NCBI GenBank assembly: GCA_017854585.1
Contig: JAFMHK010000014.1
Span: 18,595-82,594, forward strand
DNA: 64,000 bases
Direction: 5' to 3'
From: Paracoccaceae bacterium
GTDB taxonomy: Bacteria > Pseudomonadota > Alphaproteobacteria > Rhodobacterales > Rhodobacteraceae
Part shown: positions 1 to 6,756 of the stretch, in pieces
How positions within the stretch are numbered: the stretch's first letter is position 1
Layout: the number at the start of each line of letters is the position of its first letter
Program-made: the position numbers and the translations under genes
Notes under the pieces: generated by a model
Seen by the model: the letters and a program-made list of their open reading frames with translations, nothing else
Told to the model about the DNA's origin: nothing
The model's database searches: none

Positions 1-1823
1 TACACGTCCGACACCGCGCGACTGTAGATATCAATGGCGGTATCGCCCCCGTAGAGGTGGGTAAAATGCGTGCCCCTGCCAAGCTTTGGCAAAATCTCGA
101 TCCGCGGCTGCAAGATGGCATGCCCCGCGACGACCCGCCCGCTTTGCGGATTGATGACGGCCCGGTTGAGCGGGTGGGCCAACATGCCGACAAGGCGCGC
201 CGCCGTCCCCGGCGGCAGTTGCGTGTCGGCATCCAGCGTGATCGCGTAGCGGATGCCGCGCAGGGTTTCGACAGGCCCCGCGACCACGTCGAATGCATCC
301 TGCCCTTGGGCAAGCACGTAGCGGTTGAAATCGTGAAGTTTGCCGCGCTTGCGTTCCCACGCCATCCAGCAACCTTCGACGGGATTGTGCCTGCGGCGGC
401 GATGCAACAACGCGAACGGCAGTCCCGTGCCCGCCGCGTGCCTGCGATTGAGGGCATCGATCCGGTCTTGTAGCGCGGTTTCGATGCGGGCGTCTTCGGG
501 CAGGCTTTCGGATTGCGCGTCGGCAAGATCGGACAGGACCACAAACCGCAACGCAGGATCAGGGTTTGCGGCGCGCAACACCTCGATCTTTTCCGCGATC
601 GTATGCACCTCGGCCTCGGAAGCGACGATGACGGGGATCACGATGGCGGTTGCGCAGTCGCGCGGGATTGCCTTTGAAAAATCCATCTCGGGCAAAACCT
701 GCGGGCTGCTGAAGCGGGTGATGATCCAGTGACCGAACCACACGCTTGGGATCGTTGCAGGCAGAAACGACAGGGCCAGCCCGACCACCCATTGCCACGC
801 CGTCGCATCATGCCGCCAAAGATAGAGGACCGAGACCGAGATTGCGGCGGCCACAAGCAACACCAGTCCTGCGGCATAAAGCTTGCCCTTGTGACGCGAG
901 AGCATGCGTTTCATGGTCAGACGCCACGAGACGCGAGCGTCAAGGGTGTCCTCAAGCGCGGGCCATCCATCGCCGATCAAAACGTAGCCGACATGACCGG
1001 ACCGGTCTTCGTTGTCATGTGTTTGCGACAGGGCGACCGCCGCGCGCGCCACATCGGCTTCGGTCTTGTCGCATCGCTGGGCCAATTCCTCGACCACGCG
1101 GCGATACCGGTTGCGGGTTTCGAAGGTCATGGTCGGGTAGACACCCGCCGGATCCCTTGACAGTTCCGCTTCGATGCAACTGACGTCATCGACAAAGTCC
1201 CGCCATTTGATGGCATCGATGGTGATCAGGTTCGTGATCGCTTTTGCAAGGCGATCCACGGGCGGGACATCTGTCTTGGCCAAGGTCCCCGCGCTGAGCC
1301 GCACGGGCGGCATCAGGTCCGGGGCCAACGTGGCGACCGCGTCGATGAACCGTTCCATGCAGACCAGCCGCAGCATGGAGGGCATCGCCCAGAGTTCCGC
1401 ATTGGTGAGGTCTGCGGATTCTTGGTAGTGCGCGATGAAATCCGTCAGGGCCGTCAGTGTGATCTGCGGGCCCAAACCGTCATACGCCGCCTGAGCCACG
1501 GCAAGGATGCGCGGCGGGCGGGCGTCCTTGGGGCCGGCAAGCGCTGGAAGCTTGTCGTAGAAATGCCGCGGCAGGTCTTCCTTCAGGCGGCGCAGACCCC
1601 GCAGGACCTGATAATCGTTGTCCAATATCCAGTCCGCGGCGCGCGCGTGATCGGGCGGCGGGTCCTTGCAATAGCGGCGCACCCGTTCGAACCAGTCATC
1701 CAGCAGCAGCAAGTTGCGATAGCTGTCCAGCAAGGTCGGTCGCCCCGGCCCGACAACGTGGCGCGAGGGGGCGGTTTGCGGTGCGGTCCGTGGGGCACGC
1801 GGGGTCTTGCCCACTTCGTTCAT
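1..1823 (-). CDS. ndvB: Cyclic beta-glucan synthase family protein (NdvB/GT84-like), N-terminal part, runs off the window
   Basis: The minus frame is open from ATG at 1821-1823 to the window edge, giving about 607 residues. The first ~300 residues match the N-terminal region of NdvB-type cyclic glucan synthases (a stretch reading LLLLDDWFERVRRY, then a conserved block with LPRHFYDKLP and NAELWAMP). A hydrophobic pair of segments follows near residues 305-350, and the visible C-terminal end has the glycosyltransferase-like stretch ITLDADTQLPPG and LYGGDTAIDIYSRAVSDVY. Known family members are about 2,800 residues, membrane-bound, and build cyclic or osmoregulated periplasmic glucan from UDP-glucose. 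The start overlaps the stop of the upstream USP gene as TGATG, so the two are translationally coupled. The remaining catalytic and GH94 phosphorylase domains lie outside the window. Family is well supported; the exact glucan linkage is inference. Confidence 0.8.
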   Translation of the reverse strand, partial: MNEVGKTPRAPRTAPQTAPSRHVVGPGRPTLLDSYRNLLLLDDWFERVRRYCKDPPPDHARAADWILDNDYQVLRGLRRLKEDLPRHFYDKLPALAGPKDARPPRILAVAQAAYDGLGPQITLTALTDFIAHYQESADLTNAELWAMPSMLRLVCMERFIDAVATLAPDLMPPVRLSAGTLAKTDVPPVDRLAKAITNLITIDAIKWRDFVDDVSCIEAELSRDPAGVYPTMTFETRNRYRRVVEELAQRCDKTEADVARAAVALSQTHDNEDRSGHVGYVLIGDGWPALEDTLDARVSWRLTMKRMLSRHKGKLYAAGLVLLVAAAISVSVLYLWRHDATAWQWVVGLALSFLPATIPSVWFGHWIITRFSSPQVLPEMDFSKAIPRDCATAIVIPVIVASEAEVHTIAEKIEVLRAANPDPALRFVVLSDLADAQSESLPEDARIETALQDRIDALNRRHAAGTGLPFALLHRRRRHNPVEGCWMAWERKRGKLHDFNRYVLAQGQDAFDVVAGPVETLRGIRYAITLDADTQLPPGTAARLVGMLAHPLNRAVINPQSGRVVAGHAILQPRIEILPKLGRGTHFTHLYGGDTAIDIYSRAVSDV

Positions 1824-2848
1824 CAGTCAGTGCCGGCCGGCTGTCTGACCCCCGTCGACGCCACATTGCCAAACGCGTGATTGCCGTCGCGGCCGTTTCG
1901 GTAGCGCACCAGCAACACCGGAACATCGGCCCGGTCGAAAACAAACCGCGCCACATCGCCGGTGGGCACATCCTTGTGGCCACTTTGCCCATGGGTCGCC
2001 ATGACCACGAAATCCGCCTTGTGCTGTGTCACCGCATCGATCAGCGCCCGGCGGGCATCGCCGCTGCGGGAAATGCTGGTCGTGATCTTCAGGCCATTGT
2101 GTGCAAGCCGGTTCTTGATGCCGGCAAGATAGGTCTTGCCGGCCTGTTCATTCCTTTTGCGCACCATGTCGTGCAGGCGCTGGGCTTCTTGATCCCTGCC
2201 GCCGAATTCCGTCAGACCGGGTTCGGGGGCGACGTAGCAAAGCATCAATTCCGAAGTTTCCGCCTTGGCCAGCCTGATCGCCTTGGGCAGGGCCATTTCG
2301 GCGCGCGCCGACCCGTCGAGGGGCACCAATATCCGAAGATACGGCTTGTCCGCCGCGATCTGGGTTTCCGCAGGGATCATCAAGACGGCGGCGCTGCGGG
2401 ACGACAAGACGCCCCAACACGTCTCGCTGAGATGCCACGGGTTGTCGCCGTGCGATCGCATGGTGGCGGCAATGTCGACCTGATGCTTTTCAAGGTAGGA
2501 CTGGATCTGCCTGATGCACGGCCCCTCAAGGAGCTTGGCCTCGCATGGTGCGTCGGCGTCATCGGCGCTTTGAACCAGCCGCGTCAGCCAGTTCATCGCC
2601 TTTTGTTTCCGAATGTCCCATTTGATCGGATCAATGGGGCCATCGTCATCGTCGGAACGGCATTGCACATGGATCAGCACCACCTTTCCCCCAAGTGCGC
2701 CAGCCACCTTTTGCGCGTGACGGAGGCTTGGCGGGGGCACGGTGGGATCTTCGATGAACACCAGAACATCGGACGGCGCGGCGGCATGGTTCGCGTGCGC
2801 GGGGTGGGTTGGCACAGCTTCCGTTTTCTGCCGCGAACTGGTGATCAT
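1823..2848 (-). CDS. Universal stress protein, tandem-domain
   Basis: A 341-residue cytosolic protein with a divergent first USP-like half (about residues 25-165) and a canonical second USP domain (about 170-330). The second domain opens with ILVPLDGSARAEMALPKA and ends with VVMATHGQSGHKDVPTGDVARFVFDRADVPVLLVR, the usual nucleotide-binding end of the family. The ATG at 2846-2848 is preferred over the longer frame (to 2986) because AGGAAG sits eight bases upstream and the extra N-terminus is low-complexity. It reads into the glucan synthase gene through a TGATG overlap. USPs typically support survival under starvation, oxygen limitation or redox stress; the specific role here is not visible. 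The FNR-type box at 3014 lies about 170 bp upstream and could serve this gene, the divergent cfa gene, or both. Confidence 0.85.
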   Translation of the reverse strand: MITSSRQKTEAVPTHPAHANHAAAPSDVLVFIEDPTVPPPSLRHAQKVAGALGGKVVLIHVQCRSDDDDGPIDPIKWDIRKQKAMNWLTRLVQSADDADAPCEAKLLEGPCIRQIQSYLEKHQVDIAATMRSHGDNPWHLSETCWGVLSSRSAAVLMIPAETQIAADKPYLRILVPLDGSARAEMALPKAIRLAKAETSELMLCYVAPEPGLTEFGGRDQEAQRLHDMVRKRNEQAGKTYLAGIKNRLAHNGLKITTSISRSGDARRALIDAVTQHKADFVVMATHGQSGHKDVPTGDVARFVFDRADVPVLLVRYRNGRDGNHAFGNVASTGVRQPAGTD

Positions 2849-3272
2849 ATGCGATACTTCCTGCTGCAAGGTTTTCGACACTCGGAACCGGGTGCGATGA
2901 CCCTGTGGTCGGTTCAATGTGGTGCATGCGTTCGGGGGGCGGCGCCGATGCTGCATTTGCTGCAGCCGACGACATCCGATGTTCAAAATCTAGACGCAGA
3001 ACCGCCGCGCCAATTGATGGAAATCAACCGGCCCCGCATCCGGCGGACTAAGCGTGAGGGCATGCACCATGCCATTTCAATCACCTTGCGGGGCATTCAT
3101 TCGACCTTGGGCTTTCCTTTTCCCGAACGGTTTCCGGCCCCTCGCGTGCGGTCTTGATCGGATGTTGCCGTTCCCGACCCGCAGATCGCGCGAACAAGGC
3201 ATGTTGGACGCGCCGCCACCCCTGCCCAGGCAAGTTCCCGCCGAGTCTTGAAACAACAGAAGAAGTGTCGCC
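2849..3272. other. Divergent intergenic region between usp and cfa
   Basis: This 424-bp stretch separates two divergently transcribed genes. The frames crossing it are short or are antisense shadows of the neighbours, with no ribosome binding site or recognisable protein. The one clear signal is the FNR-type palindrome at 3014-3027, listed separately. No terminator-like hairpin was noticed. Confidence 0.6.
3014..3027. promoter_or_regulatory. FNR/FnrL-type box TTGATGGAAATCAA
   Basis: A perfect match to TTGAT-N4-ATCAA, the consensus bound by FNR-type oxygen-responsive regulators. It lies 166 bp from the usp start (2848) and 246 bp from the cfa start (3273), inside a divergent intergenic region, so either or both promoters may use it. 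Confidence 0.75.
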
Positions 3273-4640
3273 ATGAGCCTGCTTTTGAAACACCCGCTTG
3301 ACTGGATGCTGAAGTCCATCTTGCAAGACGGGTCTCTGCGCGTCGTGATGCCCGATGGTGATGTCCGGCAGTATGGCGACCGGACCGGCGCGCCGATCAC
3401 GGTGCGGATCCACGACCGGGCGACGGTCAGACAGCTGGCCTTGAACGCGGAGATGGCGGTGGGCGAGGCCTATATGAACGGCACGCTCACCGTCGATGAT
3501 GGCGATCTGCAGGGCCTGTTGGCGTTGATCGTTCGCAACATGCGGCGAGTGGATGCGCACCCGATCTGGTGGCAAAAGCTGCTGCGGAACACGCGGACAA
3601 GCCTGCGCGGGCTGGCGCAAAACAACGTCGTGCAACGTGCGCGGCGCAACGTGGCGCATCACTATGACCTTTCGGGGCAGCTTTATGATCTGTTTCTCGA
3701 CGATGACCGCCAATATTCCTGTGGCTATTTCAGGGACCCGAACGAAACCTTGGAACAGGCGCAAGCGCACAAAAAAGAGCACATCGCGCGCAAACTGCTG
3801 ATCGAACCGGGCATGAGCGTGCTGGATATCGGTTGCGGCTGGGGCGGCATGGCGCTGAGCTTGGCCAGAGATTACGGTGCACGCGTTGTCGGCGTAACGT
3901 TGTCGGAAGAGCAACATGCCTTTGCGACCAGGCGCGCCAAGCAAGACGGGTTATCGGATCAGGTTGACTTCCGGCTTTGCGACTATCGCCACGTCGAAGG
4001 CAACTTCGACAGGATCGTGTCGGTCGGGATGTTCGAACATGTCGGCATCCGGCATTTCGATGCGTATTTCCAGACGATCCGCAATCGCCTGACACCCGAC
4101 GGGGTTGCGTTGATCCACACGATCGGCTGGGCCGCCCCGCCAGAGGCGACAAACCCATGGATTGCCAAATACATCTTTCCCGGCGGATACATCCCGCCCG
4201 TTTCCGAAGTGATGGCCGCCGTCGAGGGCGCCCGACTGTGGACCACGGATATCGAATGCTGGCGGCTGCATTACGCCTATACGCTGCGCCACTGGTACGA
4301 CCGTTTTGCGGCGCACGAAGATGAAGTCGCGGCGATGTACGATGAACGCTTTGTCAGGATGTGGCGCTTCTATCTTGCGGCATGCGAGCAGACCTTTCGC
4401 TATGGCCCGCAGGCCGTCTACCAGTTTCAGTTGGCCCGGCGCGTCGATGCCGTTCCGCTGACGCGCGATTATCTCTACCCGCAGTCGGAACGCAGCGCGC
4501 GCACGCGCGTTGTCAAAGGCCAGCGCCCCGCATTGGTCGCCACCAGCGATCTGGACGCACGGGCAACGGGCACGGGCACATCCCATTTCACCCCACGCAA
4601 GGAACAAGGCAATGATCGGCAAAATCCTTCTGGCCGCTGA
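3273..4640 (+). CDS. cfa: Cyclopropane-fatty-acyl-phospholipid synthase family methyltransferase
   Basis: A 455-residue protein of the Cfa/mycolic acid cyclopropane synthase family, which transfers a methylene group from S-adenosylmethionine to unsaturated phospholipid acyl chains. The SAM-binding motif VLDIGCGWGGMALSLA is near residue 182, preceded by the family block VAHHYDLSGQLYDLFLDDDRQYSCGYF and followed by SVGMFEHVG and the tail LRHWYDRF. The N-terminal ~120 residues form the SCP2-like lipid-binding domain typical of the family. Its 3' end overlaps the next USP gene by 29 bases, so the two are probably cotranscribed. Membrane cyclopropanation is a known stationary-phase and stress adaptation, fitting the USP neighbours on both sides. 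Confidence 0.9.
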   Translation: MSLLLKHPLDWMLKSILQDGSLRVVMPDGDVRQYGDRTGAPITVRIHDRATVRQLALNAEMAVGEAYMNGTLTVDDGDLQGLLALIVRNMRRVDAHPIWWQKLLRNTRTSLRGLAQNNVVQRARRNVAHHYDLSGQLYDLFLDDDRQYSCGYFRDPNETLEQAQAHKKEHIARKLLIEPGMSVLDIGCGWGGMALSLARDYGARVVGVTLSEEQHAFATRRAKQDGLSDQVDFRLCDYRHVEGNFDRIVSVGMFEHVGIRHFDAYFQTIRNRLTPDGVALIHTIGWAAPPEATNPWIAKYIFPGGYIPPVSEVMAAVEGARLWTTDIECWRLHYAYTLRHWYDRFAAHEDEVAAMYDERFVRMWRFYLAACEQTFRYGPQAVYQFQLARRVDAVPLTRDYLYPQSERSARTRVVKGQRPALVATSDLDARATGTGTSHFTPRKEQGNDRQNPSGR

Positions 4641-5139
4641 CGGCTCCCTCAATGCGGATCGCGCCGCCGACATCGCGGCAGAGTTGGCAAGCCGACTGAG
4701 CGCCGATCTGTTCATCGTGCATGTGATGATGCACGGGCGCCCGTCGGACGAGTTGGTGCGCATGGCCGAGGTCGAACACCTTGTCAAAGAAGCCTATACG
4801 ACCGTCTCACCCGGCATCGCCTATGTCACGGGAAGTCACCCCGATGTCTTGGGTGCCAAAGCGACGGACCCGAGGTTCCTGAGCATCATTTCGGAACTGG
4901 GCGAGCAGATCGTCAAGCGCGCGAAACTGCGCTGTGCCAAACAGGGCGCCAAGAATATCAAGACCTCGGTGCGCAGCGGCGATTACGCAGACGAAATTCT
5001 TGGTGCCGCCACCGCATTCAAGGCCGACATGATCGTCGTCGGATCACGCGGGCTTGGGGTGATCACACGGACCGTGTTGGGCAGCGTGTCGCAAAAAGTG
5101 CTGCACAATGCGCAATGCAGCGTCTTGACCGTCAGGTGA
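4612..5139 (+). CDS. Universal stress protein, single domain
   Basis: A 175-residue UspA-type protein. The start KILLAADGSLNADRAADIAAELASRL and the end MIVVGSRGLGVITRTVLGSVSQKVLHNAQCSVLTVR contain the G-2x-G-9x-G(S/T) nucleotide-binding signature of ATP-binding USPs. The ATG at 4612 overlaps the end of cfa in another frame and has AAGGAACAAGG upstream. A ~35-residue insert between the first strands (around residues 40-75) is longer than in minimal USPs. No recognisable terminator follows. Confidence 0.9.
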   Translation: MIGKILLAADGSLNADRAADIAAELASRLSADLFIVHVMMHGRPSDELVRMAEVEHLVKEAYTTVSPGIAYVTGSHPDVLGAKATDPRFLSIISELGEQIVKRAKLRCAKQGAKNIKTSVRSGDYADEILGAATAFKADMIVVGSRGLGVITRTVLGSVSQKVLHNAQCSVLTVR

Positions 5140-5189
5140 ACTTGACGGGCGGCCTGTCCGGCTGTGATGCCACCCTGCGCTGAGCGAGG

Positions 5190-5456
5190 TCAGACGATCC
5201 CGTCAATCTTCCAGATTTGCCGGAGATCGGTGACGGCGCGGCGCGGCATGTTGTAGTAACGCGCGATATCAGCGTCCGACAGCCCCAGATCGGTCAGGGT
5301 CTCAAGGCACCGTTTGGGCGTCGGCCCCAGAACGTGCAGGTATTTCTGGAACTCCAGCGGCAGTTCATATCGCGATATCTGGCCACGAAACTGACGGGAG
5401 CGGTTTCCAGGGCTTAGCTGTCTGATGATGTCGTGAACGCAATCCTTGTTGTTCAT
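5190..5456 (-). CDS. Small protein of unknown function (88 aa)
   Basis: The frame is open from 5543, but the Met at 5454-5456 is the more likely start, giving 88 residues; GGAGGT lies about 12 bases upstream, a little far. The C-terminal half (roughly residues 45-88) reads as short helices with GLSDADIARYYNMPRRAVTDLRQIW, which resembles a helix-turn-helix: a small, basic, possibly DNA-binding protein. I do not recognise the family. It is convergent with the preceding USP gene and divergent from the alcohol dehydrogenase. Confidence 0.55.
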   Translation of the reverse strand: MNNKDCVHDIIRQLSPGNRSRQFRGQISRYELPLEFQKYLHVLGPTPKRCLETLTDLGLSDADIARYYNMPRRAVTDLRQIWKIDGIV

Positions 5457-5622
5457 TGCAGCTTTTTTACCTCCCTCCGCAAAGGCCCGACAACTAGCCA
5501 ATTTCCTAAGGGCGATGTCAGGGCGGCGATTGATCGTCATCAAGATGGGCGCGCACGTGTCAGCACACGGCAGAAATCTGCTGATCGTGGCGGCATCGTG
5601 AACCGGCGGCCGGACCGTTCAA

Positions 5623-5636
5623 TTGATCCCCATCAG
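5623..5636. promoter_or_regulatory. Near-match FNR-type box TTGATCCCCATCAG
   Basis: One mismatch (last base) to TTGAT-N4-ATCAA, centred about 60 bp before the ATG of the alcohol dehydrogenase at 5690. That position would allow activation from around -41.5 with a short leader. It is weaker than the boxes at 3014 and 19262. Confidence 0.45.
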
Positions 5637-5689
5637 TGCCGCGCGCCGAAAGCGGGCTAGAACACGGGCCTGTCCACGGGAGGAATGCG

Positions 5690-6673
5690 ATGCGCGCGAT
5701 GGTTCTGCACGACGGGGCAACCCGGCTTCGACTTGAACAGCTTGCATCGCCTGCCTGTGGCCCCCGACAGGTCCGCCTGCGGATCGAGGCATGCGGTGTT
5801 TGCCGAACGGATCTGCATATTGTCGATGCAGAGTTGAAGAACCCTGTGCTGCCGTTGATCCCCGGACATGAAACTGTCGGTCGGATCACCGAAATCGGGA
5901 GGGAAGTCCACGGGCTTGCGGCAGGCCAGCGCGTCGGGGTCCCTTGGTTGGGGCGCACCTGTGGTCAATGCCCGCACTGCCGCGCGGGGCGTGAAAACCT
6001 GTGCGATGCGCCCGGTTTCACGGGATACACCCTGAACGGCGGCTATGCCGATGAATGCGTGGCAGACGCGGCGTATGTGTTCGCTTTGGCCGAAGATGCA
6101 GACCCGGTCGGATTGGCCCCGCTGCTTTGCGCCGGACTGATCGGGTATCGCAGTTATGCGATGGCGGGCGATGCCCCGCGATTGGGGTTCTACGGGTTTG
6201 GCGCGGCGGCGCATATCCTTGCCCAGATCGCAGTCTGGCAAGACCGCGACGTCTATGCCTTTACCAGACCGGGCGACCGGCCCGCGCAGGACTTCGCCCG
6301 CCAACTGGGCGCTGTCTGGGCCGGAGGGTCGGATGCCTCGCCCGGCGTTTTGCTGGATGCCGCGATCATCTTTGCCCCGGTGGGCGCGCTGATCCCCACG
6401 GCCTTGAAAGCGGTGCGCAAGGGCGGCCGGGTCATTTGCGCGGGCATTCACATGAGCGATATTCCGTCCTTTCCCTATGCCGATCTGTGGCACGAGCGGC
6501 AGGTGATGTCGGTTGCCAACCTGACACGGCAGGACGGCGATGCGTTCTTTCCGCTGGCCGCGCGGGCAGGCGTGCAGACACAGACCACGCCCTATCCGTT
6601 GGAAGATGCCAATCTTGCCTTGGATGACCTGCGCAAGGGCCACCTGCAGGGCGCGGCGGTGCTGGTTCCCTGA
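5690..6673 (+). CDS. Zinc-dependent alcohol dehydrogenase, MDR family
   Basis: A 327-residue medium-chain dehydrogenase/reductase. The catalytic-zinc motif GVCRTDLH near residue 37, GHETVGRI near 59, and the four-cysteine structural-zinc cluster CGQCPHCRAGRENLC around 90-104 are all present. The Rossmann region is short (LGFYGFGAAAHILAQIAVWQD). It resembles the AdhA-like class that interconverts primary alcohols and aldehydes with NAD(P); substrate is not determinable. The ATG at 5690 is chosen over the upstream Met at 5636 because the protein family starts with MRAMVL and GGAGG lies about 9 bases before it. Confidence 0.85.
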   Translation: MRAMVLHDGATRLRLEQLASPACGPRQVRLRIEACGVCRTDLHIVDAELKNPVLPLIPGHETVGRITEIGREVHGLAAGQRVGVPWLGRTCGQCPHCRAGRENLCDAPGFTGYTLNGGYADECVADAAYVFALAEDADPVGLAPLLCAGLIGYRSYAMAGDAPRLGFYGFGAAAHILAQIAVWQDRDVYAFTRPGDRPAQDFARQLGAVWAGGSDASPGVLLDAAIIFAPVGALIPTALKAVRKGGRVICAGIHMSDIPSFPYADLWHERQVMSVANLTRQDGDAFFPLAARAGVQTQTTPYPLEDANLALDDLRKGHLQGAAVLVP

Positions 6674-6707
6674 CCCGGCCGCAGCGCGTTCGAAACACGC
6701 GCCGAGA

Positions 6708-6721
6708 TTGACAAACCTCAA
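6708..6721. promoter_or_regulatory. FNR-like box TTGACAAACCTCAA
   Basis: Fits the looser TTGA-N6-TCAA core with two deviations from TTGAT-N4-ATCAA. It is centred about 42 bp upstream of the ATG of the fusion gene at 6757; that would place a class-II transcription start almost at the start codon, so function is uncertain. Confidence 0.4.
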
Positions 6722-6756
6722 TCCCCCGGCACCCCGGATCAGGTAATTTCCAGCCC

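Noticed and set aside
1781..3157. Long plus-strand frame of 458 codons opposite the USP gene
   Set aside because: Antisense shadow of the minus-strand glucan synthase and USP genes; no ribosome site and no recognisable domains.
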